In this document: positions 46,736 through 56,710 of the stretch, one piece after another
Position numbering within the stretch: the first letter of the stretch is position 1
Layout of the letters: the number at the start of each line of letters is the position of its first letter
NCBI RefSeq assembly: GCF_001189915.1
Contig: NZ_LFLS01000006.1
Location: 124,001-188,000, forward strand
Length of the DNA stretch: 64,000 bases
Source: Herbaspirillum autotrophicum
GTDB taxonomy: Bacteria > Pseudomonadota > Gammaproteobacteria > Burkholderiales > Burkholderiaceae_D
Reading direction: 5' to 3'
Notes under the pieces: generated by a model
What the model saw: only the letters and a program-made list of their open reading frames with translations
The model's database searches: none
What the model was told of the DNA's origin: nothing
Program-made: the position numbers and the translations under genes

Positions 46736-48292
46736 TTGAATCGCAGATATATCATTTTCATTTCCATTCTGGCCGCATTCGCCGGGACGCTCATCTCACT
46801 GGTGACGGCGTTCTGTCTGTCATGGAGCAGCGCCATCGGCGAAGAGCGGAAGCGGCTCACGGTCTTTGCTGGGCAGGCCACCGTGCGTGCCGATCTGACC
46901 TTGAATGCGGCCCGCAAGGTCTTGCAGAATGCCGGGCAATTTACGGCTCCCCCATGTTCTGAGCAGCACATACAGGAAATGCGCCTGGCGGTGATCAATT
47001 CGAAGAATGTGGAGGAAATGGGATATTTCGATGCCGGCCTGCTGAAATGCACTTCGTGGGGCGTCACCACGGCACGCGTGGCGCAGGTAGCGTCCGACTT
47101 TACGATGGCCGACGGTATTCAGGTCACGTTGCGGATGCAACCGGTCGTGACCATGGGTAAGCGGATGACGGCGTTGCATCTTGGTTCGTACAACGTCCTG
47201 ATCGATCCGGCCCGTTTTGCCGACATCGTGCTGGAACCGGAAATGACGCTGGCCGTGATGACCGCTGACGGACGTGTTTTCGGTACGCAGCATGATCCTG
47301 ATCTGGCCATGAACCGGTCGCTGTTGCATGTTCCGCCAGGCCCGGACGGCGGGCCGTTGTCGGTTGTGGTGCGTGGCGTTGATCTGCATGCGGTGCTGAC
47401 CGAACCGCATGCCAGGGTGCTGGAGCGGGTCGCGCAACAGCAATGGCTGCTCATGCCGTTCGGCGCCTCTGCGGCACTCCTGCTCATTGGCATCGTCATC
47501 TGGCTGGCGCGCCGTCGCTTGTCATTGCTGGGAGAGCTTGGCGTGGCGGTGGACCGGCGCGGGTTCAGCGTGCATTACCAGCCGTTGCTCAATATGCGCA
47601 GCGGCGTCTGTGTCGGCGCCGAGGCACTGGTGCGCTGGTGTCGCGCCGATGGCAGTATGGTGCGTCCCGACCTGTTCATTCCGCTGGCCGAACGCAACGG
47701 CCTGATTCAGGCCATTACCGATCAGGTCATGCATACCGTCATCCACGATTTCAAAGAGCACTTCAAGGCCGAGCCTGATTTGCATATCGCCATCAATATC
47801 TGTGCCCAGGATATCAAGACCGGCCGTTTTCTCAATGTACTGGAGCAAGCCTTGCGGGACGCCGGCGTCGCCGCCCGCCATCTCTGGCTGGAGATGACAG
47901 AGCGCGGATTGATCGATACCGATGCCGCCAGAATTACCATTGCGCGGGCGCGGGCGGCGGGACATGCGGTGGCGATCGACGATTTCGGCACCGGCTATTC
48001 CAGTCTGTCCTGTTTACAGGATTTGCCGTTGGATGCGTTGAAAATCGACAAGTCATTCATCAGCAGCAGCGGCCTGGATCTGCTCAACAGCAGCGTGACG
48101 CCGCATATCGTGGCGATGGCCAAAACCTTGCAACTGAAAATTGTCGCCGAAGGCATCGAAACCCGGGAGCAGGCCGATTATCTGCAGGCGCTGGGAGTGG
48201 AATTCGGACAGGGCTGGCTGTACGGCAAGGCGATGCCATTTGCCGAATTCATGGTGTTTTATCAGAGTCGCAAAGCCGGCGGACCAGGCTGA
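46736..48292 (+). CDS. CSS-motif EAL-domain c-di-GMP phosphodiesterase
   Basis: 518 residues from a TTG start with AGGAG five bases upstream. Two membrane helices enclose a periplasmic CSS domain (PCSEQHIQEM and LKCTSWG, the two conserved cysteines), which in related proteins forms a disulfide that controls activity. The EAL domain has the catalytic set AEALVRW, EMTERG, DDFGTGYSSL, LKIDKSFI, EGIET and GQGWLYGKAM, so it should hydrolyse c-di-GMP. No GGDEF domain is present. Placement beside a fimbrial phosphorelay recalls RocR/PvrR. Confidence 0.92.
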   Translation: MNRRYIIFISILAAFAGTLISLVTAFCLSWSSAIGEERKRLTVFAGQATVRADLTLNAARKVLQNAGQFTAPPCSEQHIQEMRLAVINSKNVEEMGYFDAGLLKCTSWGVTTARVAQVASDFTMADGIQVTLRMQPVVTMGKRMTALHLGSYNVLIDPARFADIVLEPEMTLAVMTADGRVFGTQHDPDLAMNRSLLHVPPGPDGGPLSVVVRGVDLHAVLTEPHARVLERVAQQQWLLMPFGASAALLLIGIVIWLARRRLSLLGELGVAVDRRGFSVHYQPLLNMRSGVCVGAEALVRWCRADGSMVRPDLFIPLAERNGLIQAITDQVMHTVIHDFKEHFKAEPDLHIAINICAQDIKTGRFLNVLEQALRDAGVAARHLWLEMTERGLIDTDAARITIARARAAGHAVAIDDFGTGYSSLSCLQDLPLDALKIDKSFISSSGLDLLNSSVTPHIVAMAKTLQLKIVAEGIETREQADYLQALGVEFGQGWLYGKAMPFAEFMVFYQSRKAGGPG

Positions 48293-48313
48293 TTGCATCA
48301 ACCTGGCCGGTGT

Positions 48314-51016
48314 TCAATCTGCCGGCGGCGGTGCCAGTACATCGCGCGCACCATTGCGCGACATGGCCGACAGAATGCCGGCGCTTTCCATTTGTTCCAC
48401 CAACCGCGCGGCGCGGTTGTAGCCGATGCGGAATTGACGCTGCACCGAGGAGATCGAGGCACGCCGGCTGCGAATGACATAGGCGGCAGCTTCGTCATAC
48501 AAGGGATCGGCTTCGACATCACCGGCATCGCCGCCCAGTTCCAGTTGAATTTCTTCCGACTCGGGTACGGCCAGAATCGATTCTTCATAATCCGGTTCGC
48601 CGAATGACTTCAGGTGTTCCACTACGCGGTGCACCTCCTCATCGGAAACGAACGCACCATGCACCCGCTGTGGATAACCGGAGCCCGGTGGCAGGAACAG
48701 CATGTCGCCATGCCCCAGCAACGCTTCCGCGCCCATCTGATCAAGCACCGTGCGGGAATCGATCTTGGACGACACCTGGAATGCCACCCGGGTGGGAATA
48801 TTGGCCTTGATCAGACCGGTGATGACATCCACCGATGGCCGTTGGGTCGCCAGAATCAGGTGAATCCCGGCGGCGCGTGCCTTTTGTGCCAGCCGCGCAA
48901 TCAATTCTTCGATCTTCTTGCCGGCTACCATCATCAGATCGGCCAGTTCGTCGATGACCACCACAATCAGTGGCAATGGTGCCAGCGGTTCGGGCGCATC
49001 GGGCGTGAGCGAGAATGGATTGCGCACCAGCTTGCCGGCAGCGATGCCATCCTTGATTTTCTGGTTGTAGCCGGCCAGATTGCGCACACCGAGCGCCGAC
49101 ATCAGGCGATAGCGCTTATCCATTTCCGTGACACACCAGTTCAGCGCGTTGGCGGCCAGTTTCATGTCCGTGACGACCGGTGCCAGCAAATGCGGAATAC
49201 CGTCATACACCGACAATTCCAGCATCTTCGGATCAATCATGATCAGCCGGACTTCTTCCGGCGTCGCCTTGTACAGCAGCGACAGGATCATGGCATTGAT
49301 CGCCACCGATTTGCCGGACCCTGTGGTGCCGGCCACCAGCATGTGGGGCGCCCGCGCGAGGTCGGTGACCACCGGCACGCCGGTAATGTCCTTGCCCATG
49401 GCCAGTGTCAGCATCGAGGCCGAACGGGTGTAGGCATCAGAATGCACGATTTCGGCGAGCCGGATCATTTGGCGGCGCGGATTGGGCAATTCCAGTCCCA
49501 TGCAGGTTTTGCCGGGAATGGTTTCGACTACCCGGATCGATGTCAGCCCCAGCGCCCGTGACAGATCTTTCATCAGGTTGACGATCTGGGCGCCGCGCAC
49601 GCCAAGCGCCGGTTCGATTTCAAAGCGGGTGATCACCGGACCGGCATTGGCGCCGAGTACGGTTACCGGCACCTTGAATTCCTTGAGGCGCTGCTCAATC
49701 AATTGTCCGGTTTCTTCCAGTTGCGCGGCTTCGATTTCAACCGGCAAATCGCGACCCTGATCCAGCAGGTCGATGGCCGGCAGCGGAATCGAATTGCGGT
49801 GCATCAGCCAACTGCTGTCTTCATCGTGCTCGACGGCGGGCGACTCATCGGCCGGTGCAGCGTTCCAGCTGCTCTGCGGGCGTGGTGCCGGCGGCAGCCA
49901 CGGCGCGCCGGGCGGCTCCGGGGCCACGGCAGTCATGACTTCGGCGACTGTCGCTTGCGGTACGCTGGCGGCAGCCACGGTCCATGGCGCCGGTGATACT
50001 GCAGGTGCGACCGCGGTGGCGACGATGGCCGATGGTGCTGAGGTGAGGGCAGGCGCAGGAGCGGTGACCGCAGCGGCGGGTGTCATTGCCGGCGCTGATA
50101 CCGGCGCCGGCGGCGGCATTGGACGCGCCACCGGTACCGGCTGCGGTGCGACATTGGTGACCGTCTCGCTCGCCGGCATCCGTGCTTGCAACGCGGTCCG
50201 CAGCGAGGTTGGAATTGCGGTACCGGCACTGCTGGCGTCGCTGATCCGGATGCGGGTAGTGCCGGTGCTGCTGCTGTTACTGATTGATGCACGCGGCGGC
50301 GTTGCCGGACGCATCTGATTCTGCTGTTGGGTATTGGCGGCGGGAGCTTCACTGCGCGCCAGCATGGCGGGTGTCGGCCGCAAGGTTTCAAACGCCGCCC
50401 ATTCCGATTCCGGTCGCGCCGGCCGGCGGGTTTCTTCGTTGTTCCTGGGGAGTGCCGGCCATTTTGCCGCTGACGATTTCTTGACCGCCTGCACCGGGCC
50501 CGGCAGGGACCACGGTTCCTTGCGACGGCTGCTGGATGGCGTGAACGTTTTGCTGAAATTCGAACTGCGCTCGCTGCGTTCGGTTCTGTCCAGCGCCGCC
50601 GGCTTTTCGGATTTGACCGGTTGCCGTACCGGCAGCGGGGTTGCCGTTGGCGCAACGCGCGGCGCCTCGCTGGTGGCGGCCGCCGGTTTGGCGATGCCGA
50701 ACAGCCATGACAGACCGAGCGCGCCGATGACCATGAAGGCAATCACGGCGAACGGTTTGCCGACCAATGCCGGCAAGGCGCTGGCCAAGGTATGGCCGAC
50801 CGCACCAGCCACAGGTTCGCCGCCATCTTGCATGCGGAGCATGGCTTCCAGCGCGCTGCTGGCAATCAGAATGGCGGCGGCGCCGAGCCACATGCGGATA
50901 GTGCCGCGCCCCTGCAGGCCGGGCTTGCCGGCGACGAAGGACAGAGTCACCCGGCCCAGCAAGGGCAGCAACCATAAGAACGACCAGCCAAACCAATTAA
51001 AGAGAAATATGCGCAT
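48314..51016 (-). CDS. ftsK: DNA translocase FtsK
   Basis: 900 residues. An N-terminal membrane part with about three helices, a long Pro/Ala/Thr-rich linker (about 115-400), and the RecA-like motor with Walker A GTTGSGKS near residue 562 and Walker [13 protein letters not shown]. The C-terminal winged-helix gamma domain ([29 protein letters not shown]) recognises KOPS sites. It pumps chromosome ends through the division septum and activates XerCD. The short membrane domain suggests this may be one of two FtsK proteins, which Burkholderiales often have (inference). Confidence 0.94.
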   Translation of the reverse strand: MRIFLFNWFGWSFLWLLPLLGRVTLSFVAGKPGLQGRGTIRMWLGAAAILIASSALEAMLRMQDGGEPVAGAVGHTLASALPALVGKPFAVIAFMVIGALGLSWLFGIAKPAAATSEAPRVAPTATPLPVRQPVKSEKPAALDRTERSERSSNFSKTFTPSSSRRKEPWSLPGPVQAVKKSSAAKWPALPRNNEETRRPARPESEWAAFETLRPTPAMLARSEAPAANTQQQNQMRPATPPRASISNSSSTGTTRIRISDASSAGTAIPTSLRTALQARMPASETVTNVAPQPVPVARPMPPPAPVSAPAMTPAAAVTAPAPALTSAPSAIVATAVAPAVSPAPWTVAAASVPQATVAEVMTAVAPEPPGAPWLPPAPRPQSSWNAAPADESPAVEHDEDSSWLMHRNSIPLPAIDLLDQGRDLPVEIEAAQLEETGQLIEQRLKEFKVPVTVLGANAGPVITRFEIEPALGVRGAQIVNLMKDLSRALGLTSIRVVETIPGKTCMGLELPNPRRQMIRLAEIVHSDAYTRSASMLTLAMGKDITGVPVVTDLARAPHMLVAGTTGSGKSVAINAMILSLLYKATPEEVRLIMIDPKMLELSVYDGIPHLLAPVVTDMKLAANALNWCVTEMDKRYRLMSALGVRNLAGYNQKIKDGIAAGKLVRNPFSLTPDAPEPLAPLPLIVVVIDELADLMMVAGKKIEELIARLAQKARAAGIHLILATQRPSVDVITGLIKANIPTRVAFQVSSKIDSRTVLDQMGAEALLGHGDMLFLPPGSGYPQRVHGAFVSDEEVHRVVEHLKSFGEPDYEESILAVPESEEIQLELGGDAGDVEADPLYDEAAAYVIRSRRASISSVQRQFRIGYNRAARLVEQMESAGILSAMSRNGARDVLAPPPAD

Positions 51017-51064
51017 GAGCCGAAGTTTACAGGAAGCAGGGCAGATTCAGAAATAGTGTTGCCA

Positions 51065-52288
51065 TCAGTCCTGGCTGACCGGATCTGACGACGGCACGAC
51101 GTCCATGTGACGCAGTCCGCCCAGCGTGCCATAGGTCAGCAATAACGTGACCAGCGCACAACTGGCAATGGCAATCACCATCGGCAACGCAGAGCCATCG
51201 ATGAACAGACCGGTAATGCCGATGACGACGGCGCCGCTCAGCAATTGCAAGGTGCCCATCAGGGCCGAGGCGGTACCGGCGATGGCGCCGTGTTCTTCCA
51301 ATGCGAGCACGGCCGTGGCCGGAATCACCAGACCCAGAAAGGCGTTGCCCACCAACAGGAAGCAGGTCAGCACATCCAGCCGGTCAACCCCGAGCAGCCA
51401 GGTTGCCAGCAGCAGCAACATGGTCAGGGCAAAGCCGGTCGCGGCAAAGCGCACCATCTTTTTCAGGCCGAAGCGGGCACCCAGTCTGCCGGTAAATTGT
51501 GACGCACCGATGAACGATACGGCATTCATGGAAAAGGCGATGCTGTACATGGTGGGCGACAGGCCGTAATGGGTAATTAATACGAACGACGAATTGGCCA
51601 GATAAGCAAAAAAGCTGGCCATGCCGAAACCACCGATGAAGGTCAATCCCAGAAAATGCCGGTCTTTGAGCAACAAACCGTAGGCGGCAAAGGCACTGCC
51701 CAGTGAATGATGTTTGCGGTCGGCGGCCGGCTGCGTTTCGCGCAGTACGCGGGCGGTCATCACCAGACCAGCCACGGCGGCGACGGTTACTACCCAGAAT
51801 ATTCCGCGCCAGCCAGTACCGGCGCTGATGGCGCTGCCGGCCAGCGGCGCCAGGATCGGTGACACGCTGAAGACCAGCATCAACAGTGACATCAGCCGGG
51901 CGGCATCATTGCCGGTATGCAAGTCGCGCACGATGGCGCGCGGCACCACCATGGCCGCGCCGGCACCCAGGCCTTGCACGAAGCGAAAAGCAATCAGCGC
52001 CTCGATGCTGCCGGCCATGGCGCAACCGATGCTGCTCAGTCCAAACAGGGTCAGGCCGAAATAGAGCGGTGCTTTGCGGCCAAACATATCGGACGCCGGG
52101 CCATAGACCAATTGTCCCAATGCCAGAGAAATGAAAAATACCATCAGGCTTTGCTGAATTGCCGCGACGTCGGCATTCAGGCTGACGCCAATCGCCGGCA
52201 ACGCCGGCAGATACATATCAATGGCGAACGGGCCAATCGCGGAAAGCAGGCCTAATACCACCGCTGTTTTGAAAAAAGGGGATGTCAT
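51065..52288 (-). CDS. Bcr/CflA-family MFS drug efflux transporter
   Basis: 407 residues, twelve predicted helices. The first loop has MFS motif A (GPASDMFGRKAPL), and the start AIGPFAIDMYLPALP is the hallmark of Bcr/CflA drug:H+ antiporters. It should export compounds such as bicyclomycin or chloramphenicol analogues; the real substrate is unknown. It is transcribed in the same direction as ftsK, which starts 48 bases further on. Confidence 0.92.
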   Translation of the reverse strand: MTSPFFKTAVVLGLLSAIGPFAIDMYLPALPAIGVSLNADVAAIQQSLMVFFISLALGQLVYGPASDMFGRKAPLYFGLTLFGLSSIGCAMAGSIEALIAFRFVQGLGAGAAMVVPRAIVRDLHTGNDAARLMSLLMLVFSVSPILAPLAGSAISAGTGWRGIFWVVTVAAVAGLVMTARVLRETQPAADRKHHSLGSAFAAYGLLLKDRHFLGLTFIGGFGMASFFAYLANSSFVLITHYGLSPTMYSIAFSMNAVSFIGASQFTGRLGARFGLKKMVRFAATGFALTMLLLLATWLLGVDRLDVLTCFLLVGNAFLGLVIPATAVLALEEHGAIAGTASALMGTLQLLSGAVVIGITGLFIDGSALPMVIAIASCALVTLLLTYGTLGGLRHMDVVPSSDPVSQD

Positions 52289-52564
52289 GAACTCATTTCA
52301 CTATTGCTTGCATAACCCGCCAGCTGTCTCGTTGCCGCCGTCGGGCCGGGCTTGATATAACGGTATCAGCCGCAGATGCCCGGGATTGAAGATCGCCTGC
52401 AGGCGAAGAAAGGCAGGCATTGTAATCCTTTTGAATAGTTGTTGCCGGAATGCCGCCCGCCGGTTCTGTTTTGCTTTACACTTCTTGCTCGAAAGAAAAC
52501 ATCTTCCCGATGATACGGATTCAGTGGCGACAAGGTCTTAACAAGATCTTTTCAGAACGGTTTT

Positions 52565-54418
52565 ATGGTTTTGCACAACGGCAATCTGCCTGAGCAGTCT
52601 TGTCTGTCACCCGGAATATCCCGGCTGGCCGGGCGTTTGCCATGGTTGTTGCTGCTGCTTTGCATGGTGCTTTTCGGACCGGCGGCACGCGCGCAGATAC
52701 CGCTTCCGGATACTGCCCGGATGTTGCCGCAATCGCCGCCGCTGGTCTTGCAGGATCAGCAAAGCACGATGGATTTGTGGCCTTCCTTGCGCATGCTGTC
52801 CGACCCCAGGCATGCCATGTCGATTCAGCAAGTGCTGGCCGAATCCGATCACTTCACTGTTCCCAGTGTCCCTTATGCCAATCTCGGACCGCGCCCGGAC
52901 ACCGTCTGGCTGCGCGCCGAACTGCAAGTGCCGGCTGACGCGCGTGCAGTGTGGTGGCTCAACGTCAATTTCCTGCGCCTGGATGAATTGACGGTCTATC
53001 TGGTGCACCAGGGCCGCGTCATGCAACAGAATTTCATGAGTCAGCAACTGGCCTTCAACGACAGGCCCTGGCCGTTCCTGCCCTATGTCGTCAAGTTGCC
53101 GCTGGAGCCGGGTGAACGCTATGAGGTGGTGATCCGGGCACGCAAGTACGTCAAGCTGGCGATGTTGATGCCGGTTTCGTTGCAGCAGACCGATCATCTG
53201 TTGCAGGAAGAAGCCGGAACCCAATTCTGGCAAAGCCTGCTGTTCGGGCTGGGGCTGTGCATGGTTGCCTACGCGTTGCTGGCCGCGATACTACAGCGCG
53301 AACGGCTGTATATCTGGTTTGCCCTGTTTGCCGGCAGCAGCACCATGCTCTGGTTCTGTTACTTCGGTCTGGCGGCGCAACACTTCTGGCCGGATTCGGC
53401 CGATCTGAGCGTCAAGATCGCGCTGTTATGCATTTTATTGACGCCGTTGAGCGGCTTTTTGTTTGTCGAACGGGCCTTGGCGTTGCGCGAAAACAGTCCG
53501 CGCATCAGTTTCGTTCTGCGCTTTCTGGCCGCGTTGCTGGCGGTGCTGGCGTTCTTGTTTTTGCTCGGTGCGCTGGATGGCAGCGATGTCGTGCTGGCCA
53601 TCGGACTGATTGGCCCGTGGCCGCTGATTCTGGTTTTTCCGCAAGCGTTGCGGCGCGCCCGTGAAGGCGACCCGATTGCCATCTGGGTGATCGCCGGCAT
53701 GCTGCCGCATGGCGTTGGTTTGCTGGTGGCAATGGGCTTGCATCATGGCGTCCTGCCGCGTTTTCACTGGATCGAGCACCTGCCGCAGGTGACCGCCGCG
53801 CTCGATTTGCTGGCCTGGGTGATGGCCATGAGTCTGCGCTCCGACGGCATCCGGCGGGCGGCCGCCCAAAGCCAGCTGGAACGCGACCGCTTGCTGATCG
53901 TGTCGCAGACTGATGCGCTGACCGGTTTGCTTAACCGGCGCGGACTGGAGCATGAACTGCAAAAACTCTTCAAGCACGTCAGCCCGTCGCAGATGCTGGC
54001 GTTGTATGTTATCGATCTGGACGGCTTCAAGCCGATCAATGACGCGTATGGCCATGACGCCGGCGACGAAGCACTGACGCTGGTGGCGCAGCGGTTGCGG
54101 CATGCGGTGCGTGGCGGCGATCTGGTCGGACGTCTGGGCGGTGACGAGTTTGTGGTGGTGGCGCCCCGTCAGCACAATGAAGTGCAGGCGGCGCAGGTGG
54201 CCGAAAAGTTGCTGGCCTGCTGTATTGATCCTTTTATCCTCAGCACCACCGTGTGTGAATTCGGCATGACCATCGGTTACGCCATCGCCCCGATTGACGC
54301 CGCCAGCGCCGAAGGCCTGCTCAAATATGCCGATACCGCCATGTATGAGGGAAAGCGTGCCGGCAAGCGACAGATCCGGCGGATTCGCAGCGGCACTGGC
54401 CTGACGCTGGTGAGTTGA
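52565..54418 (+). CDS. Diguanylate cyclase with 7TM-DISM sensor
   Basis: 617 residues. Signal peptide, an extracytoplasmic DISMED2-type beta domain (about 55-205), seven helices (about 220-430) and a GGDEF domain (about 440-610) with an intact RLGGDEF active site near residue 524. An RGGD five residues before it is the RxxD inhibitory site, so c-di-GMP should feed back on the enzyme. The last residues are basic. It opposes the EAL protein 4 kb away only in chemistry; no operon link. The ATG has no strong ribosome site. Confidence 0.92.
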   Translation: MVLHNGNLPEQSCLSPGISRLAGRLPWLLLLLCMVLFGPAARAQIPLPDTARMLPQSPPLVLQDQQSTMDLWPSLRMLSDPRHAMSIQQVLAESDHFTVPSVPYANLGPRPDTVWLRAELQVPADARAVWWLNVNFLRLDELTVYLVHQGRVMQQNFMSQQLAFNDRPWPFLPYVVKLPLEPGERYEVVIRARKYVKLAMLMPVSLQQTDHLLQEEAGTQFWQSLLFGLGLCMVAYALLAAILQRERLYIWFALFAGSSTMLWFCYFGLAAQHFWPDSADLSVKIALLCILLTPLSGFLFVERALALRENSPRISFVLRFLAALLAVLAFLFLLGALDGSDVVLAIGLIGPWPLILVFPQALRRAREGDPIAIWVIAGMLPHGVGLLVAMGLHHGVLPRFHWIEHLPQVTAALDLLAWVMAMSLRSDGIRRAAAQSQLERDRLLIVSQTDALTGLLNRRGLEHELQKLFKHVSPSQMLALYVIDLDGFKPINDAYGHDAGDEALTLVAQRLRHAVRGGDLVGRLGGDEFVVVAPRQHNEVQAAQVAEKLLACCIDPFILSTTVCEFGMTIGYAIAPIDAASAEGLLKYADTAMYEGKRAGKRQIRRIRSGTGLTLVS

Positions 54419-54445
54419 TTGCCTGTTCAGATCGGTTGAAGCGGT

Positions 54446-55459
54446 TCAGGCGCGCTTGCGCAAGCCATTGGCTTGTATCAGCGTCAGTGGACCGTGGTCG
54501 ATCCAGTCGTCGATGTTGAAATTGCCCGGCAGCAGATCCCACTTGAACAGAAAATCCTTGAAGTCGCTCAGGGCTGCAATCGAGGTCGGTGCCAGATCGA
54601 CGCCCAGATTCCGGTGCAGGTTTTTGCCGTAGGCAGCACGTACCGATTCCGCTGCGGTGCCGGTTTCGCTGGCGATGTAAGCGATGGTTTCGTTGGGATG
54701 GGTCTTGGCCCATTCGCCGGCGTCAGAGACCAGTTGCAGGAAGCCGGCGACGATGTCGGGAAAGTTGCGCAAGATTTCGCCGTGCACGGTCAGCGGCCGT
54801 GGCGTGCCGTTATTGTTGCGAATGTGCGGGTCAGGATGAAAGCCGATATCCACCACCACATGGGCATTGAGTGTTTGCGCAATTTCCAGACCGGGCGAGC
54901 CGCGCACATAGATGGCATCGACTTCACCATGCAGCAAGGCATGGGCTTCGGCCAGATACAGCCGGCGCAGGTCGCGTTCCACATACACCAGTTCTACCTC
55001 GTCCGCGCTCAGGCCTTCCAGTTCCATGGCGCTCAGAAAGCCGCGCAAGGCCGTGGCGCGGAACATGTCGATATCGTCTTCCTGACATCGCGGTATGGCC
55101 AGCCGCCGGCCACGCAAATCCCTGATGCTGCGAATGCCGGAGCCAGGCAAGGTCAGGATTTGCTGCGATTCATCCGTCCACGACAATCCGATGACATAGG
55201 TATCGGCCTTGCGCGCCCGTGCCCACAACGCCGGAATGCTGCTGCCTTGACGAAATGAGCGGGTCAGCATGTATTCCCGATGCAGTGCCGGATCTTGCAG
55301 CATCTCGGGCGTGCGCAGCGATTTGATTGCCACGCCATCCGCCGACGGTTCACCATTGAGCCAGCCGAGATGCACGGCGATCCCGAGCGGGGTCGGCACA
55401 GGCGAGCGTTCGTACCACAAGGGGTGGGTTGCAGGCGGCGATGGCAAGATATTGTTCAT
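54446..55459 (-). CDS. DszB-like / solute-binding-fold protein, cytoplasmic
   Basis: 337 residues with no signal peptide. The sequence follows the desulfinase DszB and related SsuA-fold proteins: YERSPVPTPLGIAVHLGWL lines up with the DszB active-site region, and FRQGSSIPALW with its Arg-x-Gly-Gly region. The DszB nucleophile Cys27 position is Ser here, while the Arg is kept. It may bind an organosulfur compound, or be a hydrolase variant, rather than be a true desulfinase. ATG 55459 is chosen over the upstream in-frame start. A sigma-54 promoter lies 63-78 bases upstream. Confidence 0.75.
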   Translation of the reverse strand: MNNILPSPPATHPLWYERSPVPTPLGIAVHLGWLNGEPSADGVAIKSLRTPEMLQDPALHREYMLTRSFRQGSSIPALWARARKADTYVIGLSWTDESQQILTLPGSGIRSIRDLRGRRLAIPRCQEDDIDMFRATALRGFLSAMELEGLSADEVELVYVERDLRRLYLAEAHALLHGEVDAIYVRGSPGLEIAQTLNAHVVVDIGFHPDPHIRNNNGTPRPLTVHGEILRNFPDIVAGFLQLVSDAGEWAKTHPNETIAYIASETGTAAESVRAAYGKNLHRNLGVDLAPTSIAALSDFKDFLFKWDLLPGNFNIDDWIDHGPLTLIQANGLRKRA

Positions 55460-55482
55460 AGTCAAAGGTCGGTTGTACGGAC

Positions 55483-55797
55483 GTGCGCAAAGCACAGGAA
55501 AACGATCTGGTTCCTCTTCATAGCAAAAAATGCGCCATATGCAGCGGTGCCGATCGCCACCTGAGCGGTATCCGTTCAGTCGTCGTCAATCCGGCGCTGG
55601 CTGTCTGTCTCGCACTGATGGCCGGGGTCGCCGGCGCCGTTCCGGCGCAGACCTGCCACTCAATGACGCTGCTGGATCAGCAACACTGCATCAGCATGTT
55701 GCTGCGTTTGCAGCAGCACGGCAGCAATCAGCGCGACCGGCAATCGACAGTGCATATTGCGCTGCCGCAAAAAAACTTAGCGATATCAAGCGCTTAA
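55483..55797 (+). CDS. Possible small secreted protein
   Basis: A 104-residue frame starting at GTG 55483 with Cys-x-x-Cys (KCAICSG), then a signal-like hydrophobic run ending AVPAQT and a short His/Gln-rich tail. Base composition is coding-like in the middle. It overlaps the divergent sigma-54 promoter of the DszB-like gene, and no ribosome site supports the GTG. It may be chance. Confidence 0.25.
   Translation: MRKAQENDLVPLHSKKCAICSGADRHLSGIRSVVVNPALAVCLALMAGVAGAVPAQTCHSMTLLDQQHCISMLLRLQQHGSNQRDRQSTVHIALPQKNLAISSA
55522..55537 (-). promoter_or_regulatory. Sigma-54 promoter for the DszB-like gene
   Basis: Read on the minus strand, TGGCGCATTTTTTGCT fits the -24/-12 consensus TGGCACG-N4-TTGCW with the key GG and GC at correct spacing. 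The predicted transcript starts about 50 bases before the gene. Confidence 0.6.
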
Positions 55798-55824
55798 GCC
55801 ATGGTGCGACAAGGTCTGGCGGCT

Positions 55825-55840
55825 TGGCATGGAATCTGCT
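55825..55840 (+). promoter_or_regulatory. Sigma-54 promoter for tonB-exbB-exbD
   Basis: TGGCATGGAATCTGCT has the -24 GG and -12 GC at the right distance. It would start transcription about 50 bases before the tonB ATG. Confidence 0.6.
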
Positions 55841-55901
55841 GAACGTGGTCGCTGGCAGGCGACTTTACGTCTGCGCAATTATTTTCCAGAGTCTGGCATT
55901 C

Positions 55902-56702
55902 ATGAGTACGTTGACTTTTCAAGGCGCAAATGTGACTGCGCGACGCATGGCGCGCAAACGTTCGGCCCGGATAGTGGTGCGGCCGGCCGTGGCAGCGGCC
56001 GATGGTGCGCTGCCGTTGCCACCTGCGGCAGCGGCGATTGGTTCGCGCAGGATATTCACGTTGCTTGGTTTGGTGCTGTTGGCCTTGTTGCTGCATGCCG
56101 CCATTTTCGGCGCACTCTCATACGGACCAGCCGATGCGCCGGTGACGCCACCCAAAGTGCCGCCGATAGAAATCCAGATCAGCAAGCCGCAGCCTTTGCC
56201 GCAGGCGCCACCGTCGTCGCCGCCAACACCACCCAAAAAACTGGCGCCGGTGCCGCCCCTGTTGAAGCCGCCGCCAACGATCAGAACACCGGCACCGGCT
56301 GCGCCGGCAATCGCGGCTGCAAACACTGTCGTGACCGACAACAGTCAGGCGCCGGCCGAAGCGGTTGCCGTTGCGGCACCAGCCGCTCCGCCGGCGCCTG
56401 CTGCGAAAGCTGAAAAAACCACGCAGCCGCGCGGTGATGCCGCTTATCTCAATAATCCGCCACCCAGCTATCCGGTCATGGCGCGCAGCCGGGGCTGGGA
56501 AGGGCAGGTACTGCTGAATGTGCATGTGCAGGCCAACGGGCGTCCGGACCAGATCGAGATTGTGCAGTCGAGCGGGCGCAATACCCTGGATGAAGCGGCG
56601 CTCAAGGCGGTCCGTGGATGGTTGTTTGTCCCGGCCATGCGTGGCTCGACCGCCGTTGACGGTTGGGTGCAGGTGCCGATTGATTTTAAACTTGGAAAGT
56701 GA
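55902..56702 (+). CDS. tonB: TonB energy-transducing protein
   Basis: 266 residues. A basic N-terminus of about 55 residues, unusually long for TonB, precedes one transmembrane helix (about 50-70), a Pro-rich periplasmic spacer with PPTPPKK and PPLLKPPPT repeats, and the C-terminal TonB domain (YLNNPPPSYPVMARSRGWEG, with GRNTLDEAALKAVRGW). It transmits proton-motive energy to outer-membrane receptors, here presumably the one at 61404. Next to exbB by 8 bases. Confidence 0.92.
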   Translation: MSTLTFQGANVTARRMARKRSARIVVRPAVAAADGALPLPPAAAAIGSRRIFTLLGLVLLALLLHAAIFGALSYGPADAPVTPPKVPPIEIQISKPQPLPQAPPSSPPTPPKKLAPVPPLLKPPPTIRTPAPAAPAIAAANTVVTDNSQAPAEAVAVAAPAAPPAPAAKAEKTTQPRGDAAYLNNPPPSYPVMARSRGWEGQVLLNVHVQANGRPDQIEIVQSSGRNTLDEAALKAVRGWLFVPAMRGSTAVDGWVQVPIDFKLGK

Positions 56703-56710
56703 AGGACATC

